Source: Pinus tabuliformis (Eukaryota > Streptophyta > Pinopsida > Pinales > Pinaceae). From it: a stretch of 64,000 nt of DNA. The position numbers were made by a program, and so were the translations under genes. Location: contig CM062815.1 of NCBI GenBank assembly GCA_031772625.1, positions 605,725,980-605,789,979 on the forward strand. Direction: 5' to 3'. The notes under the pieces were generated by a model. The model ran no database searches. It was given only the letters and a program-made list of their open reading frames with translations, and had not been told where the DNA came from. This document shows, in pieces, positions 11,533 through 23,600 of this stretch (position 1 is the stretch's first letter; the number at the start of each line of letters is the position of its first letter).

Positions 11533-11960
11533 AGGTTTTATTTAAGTGAATCCTATGGGCCAAATGCCATATTTATAAAAGAGGTATGGTAAATTAATAA
11601 AAATATAAAGAAATGAGAGGTATGGTAAATAAATAAAACACTTTTTATATTTACTCCATAAGTCAGCTTATATACATGCAAGGGTGTAAACAAATATAAA
11701 TATAAATAAAGTGGAGGTATGGTAAATAAATAAAACCTCTTTTTATATTTAGTCCATAACCCTCTTTCTATTTATGAAGGCTCAAAAAAGAGGTTTTATT
11801 TAAGTGAATCCTATGGGCCAAATACCATATTTATAAAAGAGGTATGGTAAATTAATAAACATATAAATAAACGAGAGGTATGGTAAACAAATAAAACATT
11901 TTTTTATATTTACTCCATAAGTCACCTTATATTTACGAACACTCAAAAAATTCATTATAT
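11533..11960. repeat. 258-bp direct tandem duplication, AT-rich
   Basis: A block starting AGGTTTTATTTAAGTGAATC at 11533 recurs at 11791 with the same following features (CTATGGGCCAAAT, GAGGTATGGTAAAT, ATATTTACTCCATAAGTCA). Within each unit the phrase GAGGTATGGTAAAT is itself repeated. No coding content. Confidence 0.75.
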
Positions 11961-12146
11961 TTAGGTGAAACCTATGGGCAAAATACTATGGGCCAAATAC
12001 CGTGGGCTAGATTATTATTAATACCATGCAAAAAAACATTATTAACCCTAATATTAGTATTAATAAAAATAAAAATGGCACATGATATTGACCCATGGTA
12101 TTCATGTGGAATGTAGCCTATTTAAATGGGGGAATTAAACCAGCAT

Positions 12147-12275
12147 ACATCCATCTTTACTCTGGATCTACTAAGCCTCGAGAGGGATCAAATATCGTGA
12201 TATGAAAACTAGCATAGAGTGTAAAAATATTTGATCCCTCTCGGGGCTTGGTGGATCAAGAGTAAAAATGGATGT
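12147..12275. repeat. Long imperfect hairpin (49-bp arms), foldback or MITE-like
   Basis: Arms 12147-12195 and 12227-12275 are inverted repeats with about five mismatches in 49 positions around a 31-base loop; most mismatches are transitions that would form G:U pairs in RNA. The arms contain GATCCCTCTCGGGGCTTGG on the right side. The preceding ~75 bases (ACCCATGGTATTCATGTG onward) are shared with the second hairpin at 12477-12565, so the two are copies of one unit. No transposase or clear target duplication is visible. Confidence 0.7.
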
Positions 12276-12476
12276 TGTAATTTAATGTATGTTAAACATT
12301 TTCACTTGGTTAAAATAATAAAATAAAAATCGATTATTAATTTTATTAATTTTTATAAGTTACTAATTGTAATTTTTAAGCTCGAGGTTTATGATAACCC
12401 AAGGTATTGACCCATGGTAATACCATGGTATTCATGTGAGCATAGACTGTTTAAAGGGGAAATTCTATCATCTTAG

Positions 12477-12565
12477 ATCCATCTTAATTTTGGGTCTACC
12501 AAGTGCTCAGAGGGATAAATAGGTTTCATCCCCCTAAGAGTGGTAGATGTGGAGTTAAGATGGAT
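12477..12565. repeat. Second, related hairpin (~38-40-bp arms)
   Basis: Arms 12477-12516 and 12528-12565 pair around a loop of about 11 bases (ends ATCCATCTTAA / TTAAGATGGAT). It is more diverged than its neighbour at 12147-12275 but has the same leader and the same arm order. Confidence 0.6.
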
Positions 12566-12575
12566 ATAGATTGGT

Positions 12576-13655
12576 TTTTATGATAATGAAGATATTAAAT
12601 AGACTTAGAAAATTATATTGTAAAAGAATCTTAAGGTGAATGGTTAAAGCTACATTTAGTCACTTCACAAAATTTAGTAAAAAATACCAATATCTCCATT
12701 AATATTGGTTTTTAACTTTTTCTGATTTAACAAAAAAAATTCAATACAATGAAACCTTATCACTCTTTCCGCATCACCCTCGCAGAAGATTTCTCACTAT
12801 TTTTCAAACATTCTCGATATGATATCTTCATGAAAAAGTTTAGGTACTGATGTTGGATTAGTTGTTTGAAAAATACGCTGGTTTATACAATCTTTCATCT
12901 TCTATGCTATTCTTAGTTTTTCCTAATGATCTGTAGGGGTTGGAGCCACTGCACCATATTTTCCTAAAAGGTGGAGATTGTTCACCAAAAATGAAATTAA
13001 TCTACATGTTACAATGTTGTTAAAAAATGTGAAACCTATGAGGGTAGTGAATTATGCTAATAAGCAATTTAGATTTGGAGAGCTGTAATTAAATTTTATT
13101 ATTTAATTGAAGATTTCCAATTAAAATAATAATGAATCTACATTTATGTATTCATATATTGATTGAAAGGATTCTCACAATGGTCATTTCTTTCAATTAG
13201 ATCCCCTTCAAGCCTTTGGGATACCTAATACTTTCTTATATAATATAGTTGGGGCTTGCTACTTGTTGCTATGTTGGGGTAAACAAACTTGATGTGTTTT
13301 TTCTTATCTCACAGTTGGAGTCTATGGAATAAGAAAGAAATTTGATAACTTGAAAAAAGAGGTAGCTTGACAAAAGTTGTAGAGAAAAGATTATTCTCTC
13401 CTACCTTGACAGAACTCATTGTCAGTGTCAACACCTACAAGAACTTTGTTGTGGAATATTATCAAAACTAATAGAAGGATATGAAAGAGTGTATTGTAAG
13501 AGCCTTGATAAACATGGCCACTGAAACTTGGAACATTTTTTGTAGAAAGAGAAAATTATGTTTATTTTTTCCAGACATGTATGTTAGTATATTACAGTTT
13601 ATTGAATATGTTTTCTTATTATCATATATGGTTTCATACTTTAACAAAAAAATTT
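12576..13655. other. AT-rich non-coding stretch
   Basis: No convincing gene, element end or repeat is visible. A few 60-70-codon frames are chance openings on both strands of AT-rich DNA. Confidence 0.5.
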
Positions 13656-13659
13656 CCAA

Positions 13660-13790
13660 GACTTCACAATGTTTTATTATTCAGTAAAAGATTTGCCAAG
13701 ATCTTACAAGATTTTATAATTCAGTGAAAGATTCTCCATCACTGTACAAGATAATATAATATAGTGAGAGATTCACCAAAAAAATTATAT
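13660..13790. repeat. Short tandem repeat, ~44-bp unit, three copies
   Basis: Three successive copies of a unit of the form TTACAAGATTTTATAATTCA then GTGAAAGATTC-CCA occur at about 13661, 13705 and 13749, with modest divergence. Confidence 0.65.
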
Positions 13791-13904
13791 ATACATATTA
13801 TATTATTGATAAAATCGCCTCCCATTTTTCCTATGTAACATGGGGATTAGCCCATTTATTATACATATAAATTTAGGGTGATTCTTAAAATTTTCCCTGC
13901 AACC

Positions 13905-14830
13905 TGGTAAACCTAGGTCAACATGGTAAACATAGGTCAACAATGTTAGATTATGAATTTTTTTTATATTCATCACATTGTGATGTTGTTTCTTATACAT
14001 CAAATTGTAGCATTCTTTGTTGTTCATCACATTGTGATGTGATTATTTTGTTAAGTTCTCACATTGTTTGTTATTTTGCACATTGCAACATCATTTTGTG
14101 TTCATCATATACCTAGTAAACGTAACTCAACCTAGTAAACATAGGTCAAAAATGTTACATTATGACATTGTTTGTTATTCTTCATGTTGTGATGTTATTT
14201 ATTATTCATAAAATTGCAACATTCTTTGTTGTTCATCACTTTGTGGCATAATTATTTTATCCAGTTCGGACATTGTTTGTTACTTTCCACACTACAACAT
14301 CATTCATTGTTCATCATATTACACATCCACTTGTTTAGATGGTCATCTTCCTCACATTATCAAATTTTGTAGCCTTGACATAACTACGAAGTGAGACATT
14401 CATTGCATGTGTTCTCTTCACTAATGTTCCTCTTTAAAATTTGATAGTTCCTAAAACCTAGGTCAACTGAGTAAAAGTAAGTCAACCTAGAAAACCGATT
14501 AATCCTAGGTTAGATTGCAACAACATTTATTTTTTGTCAAATTGTGATGTCATTTGTTGTTTATAATCATTTATTTTTTGTTACTTTAAAATTACATCTG
14601 TTGTTTGCCACATTTCAATGACGTCACAATGTATTGTGGTTTTCTTATTGTCACATTATGGAATTGTTTGTTTTTCATCATATTGTAATGCCATTTATTA
14701 TTAATTAAATTAAAACACCATTTCTTGTTCATCATATTGCAACGTCATTGTTTTTTCCAATTATGATTTTGTTTGTCGTTTTTCACATTGTGATGGTGCA
14801 TTTGCTTTGTCATATTGCAACATTGTTTAT
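13905..14830. repeat. Higher-order tandem repeat with 209-bp period, decaying to the right
   Basis: CATAGGTCAA at 13931 recurs at 14140, and both are followed in the same order by AATGTTA, a TCATCACATTGTGATGTTGT-like block, TTGTTGTTCATCAC and ACATTGTTTGTTA. The unit combines the TCAACCTAG minisatellite with a palindromic CACATTGTGATG motif. Two further, more worn units continue through about 14455-14640 and 14640-14830. Confidence 0.75.
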
Positions 14831-14849
14831 CACATTGAGAACAATATTA

Positions 14850-15060
14850 AAGTTAATTCCCATGGTGACAATGGTTCATCATGACACCCATGTTAACTAT
14901 GATTTACCATGTTAACCACAAAAAACCATATTCAACCATATGTGGCATGTGTTAATGTATAGATTAATGTTTAGTTAATATGTTATCAATGTCTTAATGT
15001 GTAAATATATATATTATTAATGTCTTGTCAATGTGTTAATGTGTAAATTAATTTGTAGGG
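14850..15060. repeat. Degenerate CCATGGTTAACC and TTAATGTGTAAAT repeats
   Basis: Short phrases (CATGTTAAC, TTAACCA, then TTAATGTGTAAAT three times) are repeated without a fixed period. The first part resembles the array at 31500-31866. Confidence 0.45.
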
Positions 15061-15319
15061 TATTTTTTTTATTAATGTATTCTTACTATCTATGATTATT
15101 GGTTTGACCACATTTTAAGATCTTTTTTTTAAATGATGCATGATTATGCATCAAACCTTTGCCTTTTGCTTCCTTAATGTTATATATCTAAGAATATTTT
15201 GACAAAATATATTTACATAAATATTGATTCATTATCCTTCACATTTTCCTAATATTTGGATAACCTCAGTGGTCTTAAAGTGCTTTTATTTCACAAAATA
15301 TTAAGCAAACAAAATAGTC

Positions 15320-15560
15320 AAAGACACCTAGTAATCCTAAGTCAACCTAGTAGACATAGTAAACCTAATAAACCTAATAATCATTGGTCAACCTAGTAAT
15401 CCTAGTAAATATAGTGAACTTAGTAAACATAAGTCAATCGAGTAAACCTAGGTCAACCTAGTAAATCTAGTAAACATATGCTAACCTAGTATACCTCTTT
15501 CAACCAAGTCAACATAGTTTGAACTAGTAAATGTAATTAAACTAGTTAAACTAGGTCAAG
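15320..15560. repeat. Second TCAACCTAGTAAA minisatellite block
   Basis: About ten degenerate units of the same 18-20-base repeat as at 11100-11345, in the same orientation, end just before the LTR of Copia C1. Confidence 0.75.
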
Positions 15561-15599
15561 GAGCATCATTTGGACACCATCATCACATCATGTCAACAT

Positions 15600-18500
15600 C
15601 TCTTCTTGGGTTTGATACATATGAATATTACAAGTTTCTCTCACAAGTGCAAGGGAGAAGTAGGACAAAATTATTGGTGGTCAAAATCTGAAGTCTACTG
15701 CAACTTTGATCAGTGTTGACCGATGTTGAATTTGACTTTTGGAGCTAATTTAGAGTTCAATATCTTGGGCTTATTTCTGTTTTGGAAGGCTCAGTCTTTT
15801 GGCACAAAAATCAAGACATTTTAAGAAGTTTGACTTTGTTTAACCGTAGGAAAAATTGTAGACTTGGCTGCATAATTTTATCTCTCCTTTTACTAAGTTT
15901 GACTAGATATTTTTATATTTTCTTGGGTTCTCATTCACGAATATTTGAGGACACACTCTTTAACCTTTGACTAAATTTGATTGAATCACTTCAATCGTAG
16001 ATTTGTGGACTAGTTAGGGTATGTTGACTGATATTGATTGTTGACCAAAATTACAGATTATGACAGTCGGACAGATTTGAATTTTCTTCATTAACATTTG
16101 GATCTTGGAAGGTTGATTTGTTGATAAGTCAAACTTTCAATCTTGTGTATGGATTTGGGCTCATTGTAATATTTGTTGAACATTTAAAGAAAATCTATTA
16201 GAAGAATAATTTCAAAAGATCTTCCCCCTTGTGAGATTTTTCCCTTGCCTTTTACCAAAACAGTGTCTCTTGTTGATGTGTTGATTCTCTCATATTTTCA
16301 TTTCATTTATTGTTCTATCTTAAATTCTTGTTTTTTATTAGAAGAATTAATTTTACTGAAAATATTTCTTATTGAATATATGAATTGGGCTAAAGTGATT
16401 GAAAAGACATAGAACAGTGAAAAATTAACATGGTATTAGAACTAAGGTGAAGGACAAGCCCAAAGGATACAAGCGCTAAATAAATAGTCTTTGGAAAAGT
16501 TGAAGGAGCCTATTTGATTTGGTCAAGATGTATACCTCTTACTTCAAGGAAAATGAGAAGTTGGTTGACTCATCTAACTTTATTTCTTGGAAGATTAGGT
16601 TGGAAATCATATCAGATGACAATGTTGTGTTGGAGTACATTCAAGGAAACGTTCCTGAGCCTCCAGAAAATTCTCTGACTGATGCTAAGGACAAGTACAA
16701 GAAAGGTGAGTTAAAAGCAAAGAAAATTATAGTTGATGGCTTACAAGATCATTAACTTTCCTATGTTGGATATTTGAAGAAGTCTAAGGATATGTATGAT
16801 AAGTTGGTCAGCATGTATGAAGTCAACAATTTGAATGAAATCATACACTTGAAATATCAACTCAAAGATATGAAGACTAACAAAGGAGAATTGGTGCAAT
16901 CCTATATCATGAGGATATCTCATCTCAAGGATCAATTGCAGAGATGTGGGAAAATTATATGTGACAGCGATTTGGTGTTGATAAATCTTTTAGGTCTCCC
17001 TCCTATTTCGGAAACCTTCATTACCACCATAAGAAATAACAATAGTTTCCCATCATTTGATGAGTTCGTTGGAAAACTCACTCAAGAAGAATCAAGGATG
17101 ATCTCAAGAGGCCATATACAAAAACATGAAGAAGGAAAGCTTGCTACTTTCGTTGCTCATAACAAGAAAAGAAAGGAAAAGGAGGTACTTCTTCAAGTTC
17201 AAGGAATATTTCTCTCCAAAATTCAAATAGGAGGAATGGAAGATACAAGGAATCATTGCACATTTAATTCTACAATTGTCACAAGAAGGGTCACTATGCT
17301 CGAGATTTCCTTTAGAAGAAGAATGCTCGAAGATACAACACTAGAAGCAACAATACTAGGTTCAATAAGCAAAGAGGGAGAGATGATCGAAGGAATGATC
17401 ATAATGGAAGATATGGAAGAATAAGAAGATATTCTTTCAATGATCTTGATGCATACCATTGTCCTCAAAATAAGTCAAGAAATTCCATATACAAAAGTAA
17501 TACTGCTACTAGTCAATCTAAATATATCATTATTTCTTCACATTCTTGTTCCTCTCCCCGAGATACTTGGTATATTTGGTTAGTTGATAGTGGGGCCTCT
17601 CGTTATTTCTCTAGTATAAGGAGGTTCTCCCTAACTTGGTAGAAATGGAGTCCAATTTGAATATTTGTCTTAGAGACAACTCCAATAATCCATTAAGGGC
17701 TTTGGTTCTGTTAAATTTCATTTGGACTTTGGGGAATCTATTTTTCTTCATGATGTGATGTATGTGTCAGGATTGAAGAATAATTTGGTATCTATATCTA
17801 CTTTAGAGGACAATGGAACAAGAATTTCCTTAATCAAAGGAAAGTACATACTTGACCTATGGGATGTCCTATGAGAGATGCTTTCACATTGGGATCTAGA
17901 TTTGAAGGACTCTATAGAGTCATTGGAATACATGTTATACAAATGGTACATGATAATAATCATCAAAGTGAGTTGTGGTACTAAAGGTTGGCACATCTTC
18001 ATTATGAATCGCTTCCAAAATTGAATAATCTGGTCTTTGAGATCCCTTATGTTCAATCTCAACATGATATAGCATGTCTAGGATGTGCCAGTGGGAATAA
18101 GACAAGGGGACCATTCTACTCTAGCAAGAATAAGACTAATGACATCCTCCAACTCATTCATTCTAACATATGTGGACCAATGCCCATAAATTTTCTTGGT
18201 GTCAATCTCTACTACATAACCTCCATTGATGATTTCTCAAGGAAGATATGGATATATTACTTGAATCATAAGGATGAGGCCTTTGGTATGTTCAAGGACT
18301 TCAAGGCTTTGGTTGAAAATCAAACAGGGAAGAAAATTAAGATCTTCAGGTATGAAAATAGTGGAGAGTAAATTTCAGATGAATTAGATTTTTGCAAGGA
18401 GGGTATCAAGAAGGACATGATTGTGCCCTATAATCCGAAACAAAATGGAGCAATTTAGAGAAAAAATAGGTCTATTGTTGAAGTCACCTAAGCCATCCTG

Positions 18501-20110
18501 CATAATCAAAAGTTCTCAATGTTCCTTTGGGATGACGAAACAAATACAACAGCATACGTTAAAAATAAGGTTTCTCATCAAGAATTGGACAAAAAGACTC
18601 CCAAAGAAGTATTCATAGGTGTCAAGCTCGACATTGGTCATTTTCGTATATTTGGCTTCCCTATATATTTCAATGTGTCGAAAGACAAAAGAAACAAGTT
18701 GGAAGCCATTGGAAGAAAAGGTATGTTTTTTGGGTATTTCGAAGATTCAAAAGTATTTAGAATATATATTTCTGGTCAAAGTAAGGTTGAAATTAGCAGG
18801 GATGTAGCATTTGATGAAGATGTTTCCCTTGGAAAAGCAAGGGACCTTCCTTTATCTCCTCCTCTTGAGAAGGAAAGTGATGATATGGATATTCTAGAAG
18901 GTCCTTCCATACCGGAATCTGAGAGAGACATTGTTGATGATCCCATGGAGCCCATGGACCCTTGGATCCTCCTCCATGTGATCCCCCTGAAAGGAAGAGA
19001 CCACTTTGGATTCTTGACATGTTATAGGATGTCGAGAGATACATTCCAGTTAGAGGGAATTTTAGAGAAAGTAAGAAGTTGTGAAAGTACCAAGGATATG
19101 TTGTACTGATGAGAAATATGATTAAAGTTGAGCCTCACACCATGGAAGAATTAATTAAAGAAAAATTCTAGAAGGATGTCATGGTCGAAGAATATGAATC
19201 AATTATGCTGAATGATGTACGGGATGTCATTTCGAGACCAAAGGGGAAATCAATGGTGACTTCAAAGTGGATATTCAAGATAAAGCATGGATTCGATGGA
19301 AGTTTTGAGAAAAATAATGCAAGGCTCATGCCAAGAGTATTCTCCCAAAAAGAGGGAGACGACTATGATGATATATTTTCTCTCGTGGCCTAATATAGTG
19401 CCATTCATTCAATAGTTGTCCTTGTTGGAAGTAAAGGATGGAACCCTCATGAGATGGATGTGAAGATGACATTCCTTCTTGGCATGTTATAGGAAGAAGT
19501 TTACATTGAGTAGCCAGGGGTATTTGAAGTGGAGGACTGAATGACTCATCTTTGCAGGTTGAAGAAGGAATTATATTACTTGAAGCAAGCCCCCAGAGCA
19601 TGGTATGCCTATATAGATAGCTACCTAGTGAATCTTGGATTCAAAAGAAGCAGCGTCGATCCCAACATGTACTTTAAAGTGGTCCAAGGTATGACCTTGA
19701 TTTTAGTTTTATATGTTGATGATCTATTTCAAATAGGTAGTGAGATTCTAATGTTTGATTATAAGAGGGAGATGGCCTCTGAATTCGAGATGAAGGACCT
19801 TGGACTCATGCACTACTTCCTAGGCCTTTAGGGGTGGCCCACTAAAATTTTCCTTTCGAAAGGAAACTATTTAGTGAAATTGTTGGAAATATTTGGAATG
19901 ACATAATGAAAGTCCCTAGTCACACCAATGGAAATGAATTTTAAGAAGATAAGTGGAGAAGTTACAGGACCCGATTTGGTGTATCCATCTAGTATAGATA
20001 GTTGATTGGGGCTCTGATGTTCTTAGTGAAAACTTGTCTGGACATATGATATGCATTGACCACCCTTAGTCACTTCATGATTGTGCCTCTCCATGCACAA
20101 TGGGTTGCTT
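15600..20110 (+). mobile_element. Copia element C1 (worn, lacks its 3' end)
   Basis: A 5' LTR (start not fixed, about 15600; end at 16430 in AACA) is followed by the primer site TGGTATTAGAAC (16431-16442), a variant of the tRNA-Met type. Parts seen are gag (about 16519-17170, SSNFISWKIRLEI), a nucleocapsid remnant (CHKKGHYARD near 17280), protease DSGAS near 17590, integrase core (about 17990-18480, SIDDFSRKIWIYYL), and Copia-type RT (19180-19830, TSKWIFKIKHGFDGSF and LYVDDLF). RNase H and the 3' LTR are not present in recognisable form; Gypsy sequence begins where they would be. Heavily broken, more than ten breaks. Confidence 0.8.
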
Positions 20111-20112
20111 CT

Positions 20113-22146
20113 TATAACAACCCTGGTCCAAAATCCATGTAACAAAGTTAATAAAGGAAAAATAAGACCTTGGTCATGGGACACTTTTTCCAAGATGAAT
20201 GATGGGAAAGAACATAGTGATGGGATCACTTGTGATTAATTAATGGCTATATGAATTGGCAAAGGAAATGGCTAAGTCTTTGGAAAGGCAAATTGGCATC
20301 AATCAACATTTTATTTATGAAGATAATGGAAATTTGGAGAAAAGCAAGGTGAAGGTCAGAGGTTGCATGTGAGGAGAAAAATGAAGGAAAATAATGGAAA
20401 ATTGAAGAAAATAGAGGCCTCATTAATAAAATGACTTCTAAGGATCAATTCATGGCTTTTGTCATATGAGATTTTTGTCAGTTTAGTTTTGGAGCTCTCT
20501 CTCTATTCTCTCTCTCATACTCATGAACACTTAGAGTTTTCTTGGAGCACTATTAGAGGAGTGTGGAATACTTGGTATTTGGAGAAAGAAGGAAAGGAAA
20601 AGTACAAAAGCACAAGGGTACATCGGGATCAGCAACTATAATGGGCTTTTCATCTAGGTACCAAGTTTGATGTATGGTTTCCTTGGTAGTTTTGGCATGC
20701 ATGTAGTTATTTGGTTATGATTTGTCATTGGCATGGACGATTGTCTCGATTGATGGTGGATTTTCCTAGCCTTTCCATTTCTTGGATAGTCATGGTGTTG
20801 TGGGTTTTACATTTATTTTTTTGTTGGTTCTCATATTCCTTTGCTTGTGGCTTGATTTATTAGTTCCTCAAGCCTTGGTTGGACAAATGCTCTAGAGGCC
20901 TTGTAACAACTTGGGTCGAGATACTAGTCTTGGAGCTTTGGTTGGACAAATGATCTTGAGCCCTTGGTGGGTTGAGTTACTAGTCCTTGAGCCTTGGTTG
21001 TAAAAATGCTTTGGAGCCCAATAGTAATTGTGGGTTGATTTACTAGTTTCGGAAGAATTGGTTGAAAAAAATGCTCTAGATCCCTGGAAAGCTTGGGTGA
21101 AGACCAATCTGGTGATGGTTAGTGATATCTGACCATGAGGTGGAATCACTGGTTGAGGTGGTTTGGCCTCTGGAAGCCCTAGTTTGGTTTTGTTGGATTT
21201 GTTTCATGAGATCCCACATTCATGCTTGGAATGTGGCACAAGGGTGATTGACTGAAAGAGTGATTTGGTTCAGCTCAATCTATGGTTGGGTGGTTCATGG
21301 AAGTCCCATATGTGGTTGGCCTACACATTCATTAATAAGAGCTCCTTCTCCTTGGTATTTAATGTGTAAATGTATTGGTTCATATGTGGTTTTTATGCCT
21401 CTCATATCCTTGTTATTTCTGTTGGTTATATGATGGTTATGAGCATGTTTTTTAGAGTGATGATGTTTGGCTCTCATCATGTTTTGATTAATAAATGAAT
21501 GAGAAATTAATATATGATGTAATATATCATAATGAAACTATTGTGATAAGTCATTAATTCTTCTGAGGGATTCTCAAATAAGTATGAGACCTTTATGTTT
21601 AGATCTATCGTTATGACCTGTAGATTACATATTTGGGACATGTTTGATGAAGTGCCTATCATGGCATGTAGCAGTAAAGTCAAGTATTTTTTCAAGTATT
21701 TACATTAGTATCATTGTTTCGATGTTAATTTTAATTTATGGAAGTTTCATGAAGTTATGGGTAGTGGCCTAAGACCTAGTCCTGAAACAATGGCACAAAA
21801 TTCGGGGTCATAGACTCCAAACTAGCTGAAAAAGTCCCCAGTCGTTAGCATATCCTTACTATGTGAGCGACTAGAGGGTCCCAGTCACATTCATGCCCAT
21901 CTCATGTGAGAGACTAAGGCCTTAGGTCAGTAAATTGCTAACTTGTCTCAGGGGTTGATCACCTGGAAGGGTTTGTTGCCTCCTGATGGTTTTGTATCAT
22001 GTGTAGAAGGTCAGATTCACTGCGTTATGTTGGTTCTACTTCCTTAACTATACATGGTGATTTGAATCAAATCATAGTAGCCTCTCATCACATGTTTACC
22101 CGATCGGACCCGTTAACTTGGGTAAATGTGGGAGGAGGTGGTTACA
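20113..22146 (+). mobile_element. Gypsy LTR (element A), ~2.0 kb
   Basis: The stretch starts with TATAACAACCCTGG and ends with AGGTGGTTACA, which form a short terminal inverted repeat of the TGTAACAACC type. It is followed after three bases by a tRNA-Met primer site. Length and termini suit a large Gypsy LTR. Several short frames inside it have no family resemblance. Confidence 0.6.
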
Positions 22147-22149
22147 GAG

Positions 22150-22161
22150 TGGTATCAGAGC
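22150..22161 (+). other. tRNA-Met primer binding site of Gypsy element A
   Basis: TGGTATCAGAGC is a perfect match to the common plant LTR-element primer site and continues as ATGGTTTAAC. Confidence 0.8.
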
Positions 22162-23600
22162 ATGGTTTAACACTTGGACTAGATGGTTGGTGTGTCGATC
22201 ATTGATACATGTCGATTTCATATGTGTTCCTTATGCTTGTTGTATATGCACTGGTTTTGTATGCATAGTGGTGTTAGCGGTTGCTTTTGTGTTCCCGCAT
22301 GAAGGTTGATCATGTCATTACTAATTGTTTTTGTTGTGAATATATGTTTGTTATGAATTGGTCATGCATGATAGTTTTTGTATATTGTTATGAATACATT
22401 GACATGGTGATAGTTGGCGTGCATGAGGTCATGGTATGTGGTTGGTATGGTCAGGAATTGATTAATGCATAATGGTTGAAATGATGATTATACGTTTACT
22501 TGATTATGTTTATCTATGTATATTTCTAATCTGGTCGGCCTTGCAAACCAGATATCCTCCCTGAACTATACTATGGTACCCTGGTTTGTTTATGATTTGG
22601 TTTAACTAACATAATATACCTTGCAGGAAGAAGAGAACAAAGATGATTAGCAAGATGATAAACTACAATTCATAAAACTCTCCTTACAGATCATATGAGA
22701 AGCATGGTGTTGGGCACTCTTCTGAAAAATCAGACACATTGAGAAGATTGAAGGAATAAATAAGAAGTTGCAAAGTAGATAATAACATAATCATGTAGGC
22801 ATAGGAGACGCAAGTAGAAGTTCATGCAGAAATTCTTCAGTGTCTGTCAGAATTGTGGAGATAGGGACCACTTTGGATCAACCAAGGATATGAGGATAGG
22901 ACGAATGGGAAATATGGTAGTAGATATCATAGTGGGTAAAGGTTAGATAGAGATGACACGATTAGAGATGGAAGGTTCTTGGAAACTCCAGATAGGAGAG
23001 GTAATGGACACAGGCACTATTCTAGTTATGGCTCTGATATGTTTCATGATCATCGTCGTTATCATCCTTACAGGAGTAGTGACAAGTGATATTTTTTGGA
23101 TGAGTTTAAGAAAAAAATGCCACATACATTTGATGGGGAAATGAAGAAGTCACGGGATAGAGAAGCATGGGTGCTTGGGATGAATAAGTTCTTCAGGTTG
23201 CATGATTACTCAATGAACATGAAGGCCATAATAGTTACGTTCGGTCTTAAAGGTAAAGCATACATTTAGTGGGAAGATGTAAATAACATTAGAGGCATTC
23301 ATGAAGAGGATTTGACTTGGAATGAGTTCAAGAGACTATTTAGGAATAATTATCTATCAAAGAGATACTATGACAATGGGGAAAAAGAGTTTTATGAGTT
23401 GAAGATGGGATTTATGACCGATTAAGAGTACACTAGAAGATTCTTGGAGTTATTGAGGTATGTACCTTATCTGAGGGAGGAGAAAGTGAAGACTTAGAGA
23501 TTCATCAGTGTGTTTCCAGTAGAATTAAAGGACATGATTGAATTTGATGAGTCCAGATCATTGGAGGAGGCCTTAATCTAGAGAAATGAACTTTTGGCAT
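22162..23600 (+). mobile_element. Gypsy element A internal region: leader and gag
   Basis: After a ~450-base leader, gag-like coding sequence runs from about 22630 to 23600 with landmarks MNKFFRLHDYSMNMKAI, LTWNEFKRLFRNNYLSKRYY and YTRRFLELLRYVPYLREEK, characteristic of Gypsy Gag. It is worn. The next recognisable part belongs to an RT connection domain, and the 3' LTR-like sequence further on does not match the LTR at 20113-22146, so A may be only a 5' fragment next to a different element. Confidence 0.65.

Noticed and set aside
11100-15560. Regularly spaced repeats considered as a CRISPR-like array
   Set aside because: Units are contiguous and degenerate without unique spacers, and the window is clearly from a plant.
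20892-21480. Several 60-85-codon frames within the Gypsy LTR
   Set aside because: LTR sequence with GAGCCTTGGTTG-type internal repeats; no coding signature.
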